From Candidatus Achromatium palustre (GTDB lineage: Bacteria; Pseudomonadota; Gammaproteobacteria; Chromatiales; Chromatiaceae): a stretch of DNA of 50,572 nt. The notes under the pieces were generated by a model. That model did not search any database. It was not told the origin of the DNA and saw only the letters and a list, made by a program, of their open reading frames with translations. Made by a program: the position numbers and the translations under genes. The stretch is taken from the NCBI GenBank assembly GCA_001044195.1, contig LFCU01000229.1, positions 1 through 50,572 on the forward strand, written 5' to 3'. The stretch's first letter is position 1. Each line of letters begins with the position of its first letter. Of this stretch, positions 29,342-37,320 are shown one piece after another.

Positions 29342-29869
29342 TTAAAAATCTCCCACAGCGGCTCCCTGCATAATAGTCTGAATAGTATTCCAAACTTTAA
29401 TGCCTGCTGTTTTAACATCTGGCGGTAAATTCGGATCTGAGCTAATAATCAATCCCAGATTAAATGTGTGTAGCCATAAACGGCCTTTAGCATCTTTAGC
29501 TAATGCGATGCGGCATGGCATAAAAGCAGCGTATTCTGGTTTATAATCAAGAATTAATTTGCCAACTCGAGCATCACAAAAGGACAAAATATTAGTATAT
29601 CGATAGGGGTTATCAGTAACAGCAGTTATCTGTTGATGAATGGGAGATTCTCCAACAAATAAAAATTGGTGGGATATAGCAAGGCTTTTTAGTGATTCTA
29701 AAACATCATTAATAGTAAGCCCTTCTTGTACTTGTACAGATGTAATCAATTCATTCGTACTGATATTTATGTGATCAGAGACTTGTGGAATTAATACAGC
29801 CTCTTGTGCAATTGTGGCAGTTGAGTTTAGAGCTATCAATAAGTTTATTATTAAGAATAGTAGTTTCAT
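29342..29869 (-). CDS. Periplasmic DUF302 domain protein
   Basis: 175 aa with a signal peptide (residues 1-21, ending TIA). The rest contains the DUF302 core: DVLESLKSLAISHQFLFVGE at about 55-75, then NILSFCDARVGKLILDYKPEYAAFMPCRIAL and WLHTFNLGLIIS. DUF302 proteins are small and of uncertain biochemical role and are frequent in sulfur-oxidising bacteria. Two cysteines are visible in the core region (SFCDA, MPCRI). The stop lies one base before the ATG of the outer-membrane protein gene. Confidence 0.75.
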   Translation of the reverse strand: MKLLFLIINLLIALNSTATIAQEAVLIPQVSDHINISTNELITSVQVQEGLTINDVLESLKSLAISHQFLFVGESPIHQQITAVTDNPYRYTNILSFCDARVGKLILDYKPEYAAFMPCRIALAKDAKGRLWLHTFNLGLIISSDPNLPPDVKTAGIKVWNTIQTIMQGAAVGDF

Positions 29870-30128
29870 TATTTTATGAAATATTATTTATGAAATATTA
29901 TTATAGAATACTTTAGAATATTAGATGATACTAATTATATTCTAAATTTATTAGTATTCAATTACAACCCAGTATGTAAACTTATTTATTATAGCTTTTT
30001 TTTAGCTTTTTTAGAAAATTAATTTACATTAGTATGCTGTAAAATTGTTTATTATCATAACAATAGCATATACTAAATTAGCAACATAAATATCGATATA
30101 CATAGTGACATATATACTGGTATAAATC

Positions 30129-30605
30129 ATGAATTCCACAACAGATGTTTTAGTACAGCGTTATCAAGACAATGGAAATGGTACTGTAACTGATCTAACT
30201 ACAAACTTAATGTGGAAAAAATGTAGTGAAGGACAAGTTTGGGATGGACAAACTTGCGTAGGAGATGTTACAGAAATGACTTTGGACCAGGCTATTTGGA
30301 TACCAAGAACTATCTTCCAAAAACTACTTGGAGTCAAACAAAAGTCTAGAGTGTGGCCAGATTTCGCTGGATATAATGATTGGAGACTGCCTACTGTAGA
30401 TGAACTGCATACCATTTTAATAGAAGAAGTCTCAATGCCATGTATAGATGCAGAAATATTTCCAAATACACCAGCTTTATGGTTTTGGACTATGCCACCG
30501 AATATCGATTTAAAACATGCGAGATTGGTTTCATTTTGTGGTAGTTATGTAGATGATAGTTATAAAGATAAACATCATGCGGTAAGATTAGTACGTAAAA
30601 TCTAA
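30129..30605 (+). CDS. DUF1566 (Lcl C-terminal-type) domain protein
   Basis: 158 aa. It shows the family pattern: YQDNGNGTVTDLTTNLMWKKC at the N-terminus, then DFAGYNDWRLPTVDELHTIL, and a C-terminal KHHAVRLVRK. These domains occur in secreted or surface proteins, including the Legionella collagen-like protein, and are often multiplied in Thiotrichales. No signal peptide is visible here, so it may be cytoplasmic or truncated. The function is unknown. It stands alone after a 259 bp AT-rich spacer. Confidence 0.75.
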   Translation: MNSTTDVLVQRYQDNGNGTVTDLTTNLMWKKCSEGQVWDGQTCVGDVTEMTLDQAIWIPRTIFQKLLGVKQKSRVWPDFAGYNDWRLPTVDELHTILIEEVSMPCIDAEIFPNTPALWFWTMPPNIDLKHARLVSFCGSYVDDSYKDKHHAVRLVRKI

Positions 30606-30950
30606 ATCTAGTAACCAAATAGGGTGCATATAATGCACCATAATTTTACGTTTGATAGAAAAAGGTTAATGTATCTATATTGCTTCAACGTATCGCATGG
30701 TTTTTATAACTTTTAAAAATTTAATATTTATTCATTGATGGGTTTGGCATCCTTCATTTGCTTCCAAAAGCACAGTAGTTTTATATCCCGCAGAAGCCTT
30801 ATAGCGTAAGGAATTAGAATATTGCCTAATACTAACTTTTGAACATCGAGTACTATGCCTTTATAAGTAAATTTAAAGATGTCACATTAGAAATTTTTAT
30901 TATCTATAATCTCTGCTTGGAAACGATAAAATAATTATTAAGGAATTGCT
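30606..30950. other. Spacer with repeat fragments
   Basis: No gene. It holds the palindrome GGTGCATATAATGCACC (30623-30639) and, from about 30748, GGCATCCTTCATTTGCTTCC, which matches one end of the M5 element at 40732 and is followed by unrelated sequence. Confidence 0.7.
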
Positions 30951-31202
30951 ATGTCGTTTGCTATAAATGCCAATTTTGAAGAAATACTGGAACCCTTTGG
31001 CAAAGAATCAGCCAATTTTTTTCTTGCTGCTGCCCTTTACCATGCCCATAAACTCAGCTTTGCCACCGCTACTTCTTTAGCAGGTCTAGGCTTTGATGAT
31101 TTCGCCGCTCGTTTGCGGGAACATTTTGGCACTGGTTACCTTATGGAACCTGATGTAATAGCCGAAGACATAGCTATCGCCAAGGAACTGACTAATCGAT
31201 GA
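30951..31202 (+). CDS. UPF0175 family antitoxin
   Basis: 83 aa. The LSFATATSLAGLGFDDFAARLREH segment is the small helix-turn-helix-like core of UPF0175, with the following LEPDVIAEDIAIAKEL-type tail. UPF0175 proteins pair with DUF3368 PIN-like toxins. It is preceded by AAGGA and overlaps the next gene by four bases (ATGA), as expected for a coupled antitoxin-toxin pair. By homology it would neutralise the toxin and probably repress the pair's promoter. Confidence 0.85.
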   Translation: MSFAINANFEEILEPFGKESANFFLAAALYHAHKLSFATATSLAGLGFDDFAARLREHFGTGYLMEPDVIAEDIAIAKELTNR

Positions 31203-31663
31203 ATGTTGTCAGTAACAGTAGCCCTCTTATATTTCTCAGCAAGCTAAACCGTCTCGATATACTAGAGCACTGCTTTACCTCGGTGCATATTCCAGATGAT
31301 GTGCGCTTGGAGCTGGGTTCCATGCGTGTGCCTGATCATATTGAAATTCAAGCACTTTCGGAGATAGGGAAAGGATTCGTTGCTGGAGCCGTAGGTCGTC
31401 TCCATAAAGGAGAACTTGCTGCCATGCGTTTGGCAATAGAGACCCGGGCTGATTTGTTGTTAATGGACGATTTAGCGGCCCGGCATAAGGCTACACGCTT
31501 AGGTCTACGAGTGATGGGAACCTTGGGCGTATTGGTGTTGGCAAATCATCAAGGCCATATTTCCAGCAAATTAGTACTAGAGGAAATTATCATTTTACGA
31601 GACATTCACAACCTTTATCTAACCGATGCGTTGCTGGCACAAATCGCATCTGCTTTGAGGTAA
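31199..31663 (+). CDS. DUF3368 PIN-like toxin
   Basis: 154 aa. It begins MNVVSNSSPLIFLSKLNRLDIL, the DUF3368 form of the PIN-domain N-terminus in which Asn-x-Ser-Pro-Leu replaces the usual Asp. Later acidic residues fit the metal site: Glu72 in GELAAMRLA and Asp90-Asp91 in LLLMDDLAAR. Family members are predicted ribonucleases. The pair with UPF0175 and the richer G+C look of both genes compared with their surroundings suggest horizontal acquisition. Confidence 0.85.
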   Translation: MNVVSNSSPLIFLSKLNRLDILEHCFTSVHIPDDVRLELGSMRVPDHIEIQALSEIGKGFVAGAVGRLHKGELAAMRLAIETRADLLLMDDLAARHKATRLGLRVMGTLGVLVLANHQGHISSKLVLEEIIILRDIHNLYLTDALLAQIASALR

Positions 31664-32318
31664 ACCTTAAAAACGAAACGGGCAATAGCACCATAAAACA
31701 AAAGGTGCTCAGTGCGCACCGGGTGCATTCCCAAAATATGACAAAGACGAAGTCCAGAACTCATGCGGCTTTCAGCAGATTTGGTGTATCTCCGTTAGCA
31801 GCCAGGTAGGGTGCGCACTGTGCACCTTTTCTTTTTGAACATGAGATTATGGGATGCGCTATACTGCTATTTTCTATTTTATTCAAAGAATGATGGTAAG
31901 TGTGTACTATCAATACCTATAAAGCTACTTATATGTAGGATAGTACTACCCACAAAAAGAGGTAGAATCAGCAAAATTGATAGGTGGTAAGCTAGTTAAC
32001 TAAATATTTAATTAATCATAAGTTAATACTCAATATTTTGAAAAATATCTTATTGAAAGTTTTTATGACTCTATAAAATTTAATTTTTAATTAAGTGTTT
32101 GATAATTATCTAAAAAAATCATAAAAGACCGCAAAGATTATTTTATATTTGAATATCAAATAATTATCAAAATAAACATATAAAACATGGTGTAAATAAA
32201 TTGTTTAAACATTATACTTTAATATTACTATATAATTAATTGATTGACTTGACTTTTCACAAAACAAGCTGCTATTATTTAGTTCACTATTAAAATGAAC
32301 TTAATGGAAGCTGTAATT
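31664..32318. other. Spacer with paired palindromes and an M1 half-element
   Basis: No gene found. Two palindromes, GGTGCTCAGTGCGCACC (31704-31720) and GGTGCGCACTGTGCACC (31810-31826), bracket an 89 bp GC-richer stretch. An M1 half-copy follows (31892-31971). From about 31980 on the sequence is AT-rich without visible structure. Confidence 0.75.
31892..31971. mobile_element. M1 half-element
   Basis: About 80 bp aligning with the reverse complement of the left half of the M1 copy at 2856-3022, sharing GATGGTAAGT, TATCAATAC, AAAGCT and the end TAGAATCAG. The other half is degenerate or missing. Confidence 0.75.
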
Positions 32319-32717
32319 ATGAAAATCAATACTCCAATTACTGACAAACGCATATTTTTTCCAAAATCCGCCGTATTGATCTCAACGACCAATACCAAAG
32401 GCACGATACTGTTTGTTAATCAACAATTTGCTGCTGTGTCTGGATTTGCAGAGGCAGAGCTAGTAGGTAAAAGTCACAATGTTGTGCGGCATCCTGATAT
32501 GCCAAAGACTATCTTTCAAGATATGTGGAGCCATTTAAAGAAAGGTACGATATGGTGTGGCATTCTAAAAAATCGTACCAAAACTGGGAATTTCTATTGG
32601 GTAAATGTCCATATTACGCCTATCTATAAAGATGGCGCATTGGTAAAATTTATGTCGGTACGCTATACTCCTACTGAAGACGCTGTTAAAAATGCTCAAA
32701 TGGCTTATAAGTGCTAA
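32319..32717 (+). CDS. Aer-type PAS domain protein, PAS only
   Basis: 132 aa from ATG 32319, chosen because GGAAG (32306-32310) sits eight bases upstream; a longer frame from 32295 has none. The product is a single PAS domain: INTPITDKR, GTILFVNQQFAAVSGFAEAELVGKSHNVVRHPDMP, FWVNVHITPIYKDG-type strands and a short tail. HNVVRHPDMP is the hallmark of FAD-binding PAS domains of aerotaxis receptors. Normally this module heads a methyl-accepting chemotaxis protein, but no membrane segment, HAMP or signalling domain follows. It is either a stand-alone redox sensor partner or the remnant of a truncated receptor. Confidence 0.8.
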   Translation: MKINTPITDKRIFFPKSAVLISTTNTKGTILFVNQQFAAVSGFAEAELVGKSHNVVRHPDMPKTIFQDMWSHLKKGTIWCGILKNRTKTGNFYWVNVHITPIYKDGALVKFMSVRYTPTEDAVKNAQMAYKC

Positions 32718-32793
32718 TTTATAAATTATGGTGGTACAACGTAATAACACCCACATTAAAAGGCCAATTCTAGCTAAAGCTAAGTTTAGCTTT

Positions 32794-32823
32794 GATCGTT
32801 CCACGCAGAGCGTGGGGACGATC
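32794..32823. repeat. REP-like palindrome (GTTCCCAC type)
   Basis: GATCGTTCCACG pairs with CGTGGGGACGATC around CAGAG with a single extra base. It lies between the convergent PAS and aminotransferase genes and could work as a two-way terminator. Confidence 0.75.
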
Positions 32824-32908
32824 AACAATAGAAATTTAAGAATATAGTAAAATTATATATAGTAAAATTATAGATAACAATGAAACTCTAGGTAACATAA
32901 ATTTTAGA

Positions 32909-34642
32909 TTACAGTTTTTTTAAAATTACCACATCATGATTCAAACTTTCTGCAAGATTTAATTTTTCTCGATATACTTCAGTTAGTATATTTTTAGCAT
33001 TCAATTCCTTAAATACAGCTTCACTCCCATCATCTTCTTTAAATGCTGCTATCCAAAATCCGCCTGATTCCAGTATCCGTAAAATCTCATCTAAACTATT
33101 TTGAGGGACTGGTGTTTCGTTAAAAACACTGGATGTGATTACAGCTTTAAAAGAATGATCAGGTAACGTGACTGCTTCTTTTAAGATACCCCTGTGCAGT
33201 TTTTTGTAAACATTGTTAGATGCAACAAAATCAATGGCATTCTTGTTGTTGCTAATCTCTAAGCCTTCTAAATTAACAAATCCATAAGAATGTAACTCAA
33301 TGCCTAGTTCACCTATCTTGCGATCTATGGTAAAAATTGGATCATCTCTAGTCAAACTGGTCTGTTCATGCAGTTTAAAGGCAAGATGATTATATAATCT
33401 ACTCTGGTTAAAATTTGGATGATCACTTGCTAGGTCTTGCTGACTTAAAATCTTATACAGATGATCTTTTATAATATATCCAATGATGTAGATATCATCA
33501 AGATCAAACGATAACGGCAATCTAATATCACAAGCTGCTGCAATAATTTCTTCAGTTTGTGGCAAATTTGGAACCTTGTCAAAAGAGTAACGCCAGTTCC
33601 GAAAATCACGTGCATTGTCCCCTTTGCCAAAAATCTTAATAATTACTCCACTCGCATTTACGTCTTGAACAAATTGATTAATTTGTCTAGATTGCAACTG
33701 TTTAAGATTAAACTGCATACTGTCATTAACCCGTGAAACTTGATACGGAATCTGTGGAAATTGGATGCAGTTAATATGGGCTAAAAGCTGGGTTAAAGTT
33801 TGATGAAATTCATTATAACGGGCAACTCTGGAGTCAATTTGGGCAATTTGCGGATACAAGATTGCAGCAGTCAGATTATTCATCCTCATACTGTAATTAG
33901 GCACAGCCCCCTTAATAGCTTCAAATAAAGCGGCATCTTTGGGTATGGCCTCATGTTTTTCATGCAAATTTTCATAGGCACCTGAAGCTATAGTCAAATA
34001 TGCCGCAATATCTGGATCATTTGTAGCTATAAATCCACCTTCGCCAGAATTTAGCATTTTGTAGCCCTGAGTGCTAAAACAGGCGATACGACCATAATGC
34101 CCAATATGTTCATCATCTAAGGCATGTTGGCTCTTCCATCTGGTACCCAAAGCATGGGCTGAATCTTCAATTAAAAAGATTTCAGCCGCATCAGTTATGG
34201 CTAAAACTTTTTCTAAATCTGGAACATAGCCACGCATATAAGAGAGTAATAGATGTTTGGCATCTGGATGTTCCTGAATCTTTTTTTCCAGATCCTCAAT
34301 ATCGATAATGTAATCTTGAGTGGATTCTATGTAGATAGGGATGCCACCAGCATGGACAATACTGCTTGGAACTGCTGTAAATGTAAAGGCGTTAGTTAAA
34401 ACTTTTGTGCCTTCTCCAACGTTAAATGCTTTGAGTGCTAAAAATAAAGCACTGCCACAAGAATTGAGACCAATAACGTATTTGTGTCCTGTATATTTAC
34501 TAAGTGCTGTTTCTAGTTTGGAAACTGTCTTATTAGAACTTCCGTACCGATATAGCCCACCATCCTGCATTAGTTGCATAGCTTGCGCAATGCCTTTAGG
34601 TGGGATAGGGTCGGAGGTGAAAAACGGTTTTTTAAATTTCAA
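32909..34642 (-). CDS. DegT/DnrJ/EryC1/StrS aminotransferase fused to a methyltransferase-like domain
   Basis: 577 aa with two parts. Residues 1 to about 400 form a PLP-dependent sugar aminotransferase of the DegT family: GLNSCGSALFLAL near 58-70, FLIEDSAHALG with Asp160, and the Schiff-base lysine Lys195 in FSTQGYKMLNSGEGGF. Residues about 415-577 look like a class I SAM methyltransferase: GFVNLEGLEISNN as motif II, LPDHSFKAVITSSVFNE, and LDEILRILESGGFWIAAF. The SAM-binding Gly-rich motif I (normally DxGCGTG) is degenerate: DRKIGELG. The methyltransferase part may therefore be inactive, or bind something else. Such enzymes normally modify nucleotide-linked sugars, but no other sugar-pathway gene lies alongside. 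Read-through without a frameshift shows this is a real fusion as sequenced. Confidence 0.8.
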   Translation of the reverse strand: MKFKKPFFTSDPIPPKGIAQAMQLMQDGGLYRYGSSNKTVSKLETALSKYTGHKYVIGLNSCGSALFLALKAFNVGEGTKVLTNAFTFTAVPSSIVHAGGIPIYIESTQDYIIDIEDLEKKIQEHPDAKHLLLSYMRGYVPDLEKVLAITDAAEIFLIEDSAHALGTRWKSQHALDDEHIGHYGRIACFSTQGYKMLNSGEGGFIATNDPDIAAYLTIASGAYENLHEKHEAIPKDAALFEAIKGAVPNYSMRMNNLTAAILYPQIAQIDSRVARYNEFHQTLTQLLAHINCIQFPQIPYQVSRVNDSMQFNLKQLQSRQINQFVQDVNASGVIIKIFGKGDNARDFRNWRYSFDKVPNLPQTEEIIAAACDIRLPLSFDLDDIYIIGYIIKDHLYKILSQQDLASDHPNFNQSRLYNHLAFKLHEQTSLTRDDPIFTIDRKIGELGIELHSYGFVNLEGLEISNNKNAIDFVASNNVYKKLHRGILKEAVTLPDHSFKAVITSSVFNETPVPQNSLDEILRILESGGFWIAAFKEDDGSEAVFKELNAKNILTEVYREKLNLAESLNHDVVILKKL

Positions 34643-34961
34643 TTTTTCGTACCAGTTTTTGTGTATCTCTATTAAAGATGTGGTATAAATAAAGTTGCTG
34701 GTAATGTATTATATCTTATAAAATTAGTTTTATCTATAGTGATCTTAAGTTGTTGTCAATTTAGGGCTGACACGCTACATTAAATTATTGATTTTATAAA
34801 TTAATTTGTTTTTTTTTAATATCAAGGGCATGGTAGGTGCGATTAGTGATAGTACGCTGTTAGTATAGAAAATCCAAAATCATTGAAGTGTCCGGAACAT
34901 TATTACCCACAGAACCCCATAGAATAAAGAATTGGATTGTTTTGGTGAACATGAAGGTTAT
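34643..34961. other. AT-rich spacer
   Basis: No gene. The region around 34900-34924 (TATTACCCACAGAACCCCATA) resembles one end of M1 and may be a decayed copy. A run of nine T residues is at 34811-34819. Confidence 0.5.
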
Positions 34962-35390
34962 CTATGGTAATTGTTGAAAGGCTTCGCGTACTTTTTGATT
35001 TTCTTGGCGATTATTTTTCAATGCCTGATCCATATTATAAGTTGGTTGGGTTGGCGCAATCACAGGCGGTGGCATACTGTCACGCGCCCGAAGTTGGCGT
35101 TGTAACTCTGGATTCACGGATCGAATGACAGTCTTAGGACGATAGCTAGTCTCAAGACCAGTATAAAACAATACACCAGCAATGATACACAGCCAAACTA
35201 TCATTCCCCATCCTAGAGAGGTACTAAGTAAATGTGATAACCAAGGTCTACCCATTCTACTAGTTATTTGGTACTGATGATAATCAAGGTACATAGTACG
35301 CACTAAATACGCGCCACTAATTATTACTATTAGCCATAATAAAAAGCGGATCGCAGCAAATACAGTCACACCAACCGCAGTAGCTTCCAT
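34962..35390 (-). CDS. Small membrane protein with two TM segments
   Basis: 142 aa. Two hydrophobic segments lie at about residues 10-30 and 58-78, joined by a basic cytosolic-type loop (RTMYLDYHQYQITSRMGRPW). The C-terminal 60 residues are polar and Gln/Pro-rich with no recognised domain. It starts 4 bp after the SPFH lipoprotein gene and is probably co-translated with it, so it may anchor or partner that protein. I do not recognise the family. Confidence 0.65.
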   Translation of the reverse strand: MEATAVGVTVFAAIRFLLWLIVIISGAYLVRTMYLDYHQYQITSRMGRPWLSHLLSTSLGWGMIVWLCIIAGVLFYTGLETSYRPKTVIRSVNPELQRQLRARDSMPPPVIAPTQPTYNMDQALKNNRQENQKVREAFQQLP

Positions 35391-35394
35391 AAAA

Positions 35395-36330
35395 TTACCG
35401 TGACCGTTTAGAAGGTACTAACAAAGACTGATTAATTGGACCAAGTAGGATAGCAGGATTACTCAGTGCCTCTGTAGGCAAGAAGATAACTTTGTTATTA
35501 CTCTCTGCTAATTTTTCTAAAATGCGCAGCGCACGTTGGGCTACAAAGGCTGAATTAACTCCCTCCGATAGTTTCTGATTCACCAAAACTTGAGTCTCGG
35601 CTTCCTTAAGGTCCACCTGCTGTTGCTTTAGGGCTACCTCATAGGCAGCTTCGGCCTCTTTTAATTTAACTAGCTTATCCGCTTCAGCACGTTGAATTTC
35701 AATCTCGCGCTTTTTGGCAGCCTCTTGAGCTTCTAAGATTACCTGTGGTGGCTGCATATCAGCAAGGCCAAAGCGAATCGTAGTAATCGGGGTTCCTTGT
35801 AAACGTTTACTAACTAATTTGGCTAATTCTTGAGAAATAACATCACGATTACTCATAATTTGCATGATATCATAGCGAGTAATTACCGAACGCACCGTTT
35901 CTCTTACTATAGGTTGGGCGTAAGTAACATAGACTTGCATAGTAGTGATCTTGCTAAGACGGTCATTGATCGGTTGGGCGGGAATCCGTGCGAAGATATT
36001 ATCAATATTTTGGGGATCGTTAGAGATAGAGAAGGTACCACGGACATCGACTTGGAGATTAAGTTTGTCTTTGGGCATAAAGATTTGCATACTTTCTTTG
36101 ACAGGATAGTCAGAGGCTTCTGCTAAAATGAGATTATCACAGGTAACGCAAAAGCTGCTAAGACGGATCTTGCTAGGATAGATAATCCCTTTTTGCAGTC
36201 CAGAAGGGGTGGATAATTTTCCTACGTGTGCAGGTGGGATTTCTGCTACTTGACCACAGCCATTGAGTAATAATGGTGTAATCATAAGTATTGGAATCAA
36301 AAGTCGTTTGTTGTATAAAGTGTTATGCAT
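35395..36330 (-). CDS. SPFH/Band 7 domain lipoprotein
   Basis: 311 aa. The N-terminal hydrophobic segment ends in the lipobox LNGC, making Cys25 the lipidated residue. The central region (about 30-220) has the SPFH layout: KLNLQVDVRGTFSIS, then VYVTYAQPIVRETVRSVITRYDIMQIM and LASKRL-type helices. A long charged coiled-coil follows (VILEAQEAAKKREIEIQRAEADKLVKLKEAEAAYEVALKQQQ region, about 215-265). SPFH proteins form membrane-bound rings or scaffolds. Unlike HflK/C or stomatin, this one is a lipoprotein rather than a TM protein, so it would act on the periplasmic side. Confidence 0.8.
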   Translation of the reverse strand: MHNTLYNKRLLIPILMITPLLLNGCGQVAEIPPAHVGKLSTPSGLQKGIIYPSKIRLSSFCVTCDNLILAEASDYPVKESMQIFMPKDKLNLQVDVRGTFSISNDPQNIDNIFARIPAQPINDRLSKITTMQVYVTYAQPIVRETVRSVITRYDIMQIMSNRDVISQELAKLVSKRLQGTPITTIRFGLADMQPPQVILEAQEAAKKREIEIQRAEADKLVKLKEAEAAYEVALKQQQVDLKEAETQVLVNQKLSEGVNSAFVAQRALRILEKLAESNNKVIFLPTEALSNPAILLGPINQSLLVPSKRSR

Positions 36331-36371
36331 TTTTGAAATACCCTGTTAAATTATATTTAAGCCAAAAGTAT

Positions 36372-36388
36372 GGTGCTCAATGCGCACC
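36372..36388. repeat. REP-like palindrome within the minus-strand cluster
   Basis: GGTGCTCAATGCGCACC, imperfect, followed by CTACAC. It lies between the WHy lipoprotein and SPFH genes. Confidence 0.75.
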
Positions 36389-36399
36389 CTACACTTAGC

Positions 36400-36924
36400 T
36401 TATTGCCTTTGTTGCCATAGAAGGTTACCTGCTTGTGAAATCGTTGGTATTTTTAGATTGCCTGTTTTACTTAATGGTAAACGCATTTTGCCAATGACTG
36501 GTGCATTAAAAGAAAGCCCTATATTAGCCTGATAAGGTATTGTTGAGCCTAAACGAGCCACTTTGATAAGATCTGAATAGTTAATTTGTACTGGCAACGC
36601 AATAGTTTTACTCTGAGCTGCCGGGATAGTGGTGTTTAGATCAGCTTGGCCACTAAAAAGTTTATTCTGTTCTGAGACAATATTGTAATCGATATCCAGT
36701 AATGGCAAAGCTATTGCATAAGGATTTTGGACATCTACATTAAACAATAAAGTTGCAGCTTTAAAAGAAATATTACCAAACGATATCCCTTTAAGGGAGG
36801 CACTTGGTAGCTGCTTAAATTGTTTGACTGGTACACAACTTACTATAGATGTAACTAAAGCAGGGCCTATAAAAGTAACTAAAACCGCTACCAGAACGGA
36901 CATTTTAGATGAATTGTTGCGCAC
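36400..36924 (-). CDS. WHy/LEA-2 domain lipoprotein
   Basis: 174 aa. The hydrophobic N-terminus ends IVSC, a plausible lipobox with Cys30. The remainder has the WHy (water stress and hypersensitive response) pattern: ISFKAATLLFNVDVQNPYAIALPLLDIDYNI at about 53-83, then IPAAQSKTIALPVQINYSDL. In bacteria such lipoproteins are linked to envelope stress tolerance; the role here is inferred. Spacing to the upstream 3-TM gene is 30 bp, consistent with one operon. Confidence 0.75.
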   Translation of the reverse strand: MRNNSSKMSVLVAVLVTFIGPALVTSIVSCVPVKQFKQLPSASLKGISFGNISFKAATLLFNVDVQNPYAIALPLLDIDYNIVSEQNKLFSGQADLNTTIPAAQSKTIALPVQINYSDLIKVARLGSTIPYQANIGLSFNAPVIGKMRLPLSKTGNLKIPTISQAGNLLWQQRQ

Positions 36925-36954
36925 TTTTTAATCTCTCTTAGTATTTTATTATAG

Positions 36955-37320
36955 TCAAAAATTAGTTGTGACAAATACTGCTATGGTTAATAATCCAATG
37001 CCTAAAAAACCTCCTGTAGCCTTATCAAACCAGATTACTGCTTTAGGCGTTTTTGGAGTTAGGAATCTATCTAAAAAGCCTGTTGAGATAAATTCAGGCG
37101 ATGTTATGGCTGCTAAGGCTTCTAATGCAGCAATAGCACAAATTGCTGATATTGTTAAGCAAAAAATAGCAATATAGGCTAAAACAATTAGTGGACCTTT
37201 ATTAGTAATGATTTGCAGCAAGGTTACGATCCCTGCTAATATTGCAAGATCTAGGGTTAAAACTGTTTTGTAAAGATCAGCCCTCATTAGATAAGTGGTA
37301 TCTTTTGATATGTCTGGCAT
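36955..37320 (-). CDS. Small membrane protein with three TM segments
   Basis: 121 aa. Hydrophobic segments lie at about 18-38 (TLDLAILAGIVTLLQII), 44-66 (IVLAYIAIFCLTISAICAI) and 102-119 (FLGIGLLTIAVFV), with a short N-terminal tail DISKDTTYLMRADLY. No family is recognised. The ATG shares one base with the stop of the nuclease-like gene (TAATG), so the two are translationally coupled and probably form a functional pair. Confidence 0.65.
   Translation of the reverse strand: MPDISKDTTYLMRADLYKTVLTLDLAILAGIVTLLQIITNKGPLIVLAYIAIFCLTISAICAIAALEALAAITSPEFISTGFLDRFLTPKTPKAVIWFDKATGGFLGIGLLTIAVFVTTNF

Noticed and set aside
34341-34688. Plus-strand frame of 115 codons opposite the aminotransferase gene
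   Set aside because: Shadow of the conserved DegT frame; no family features or start signal.
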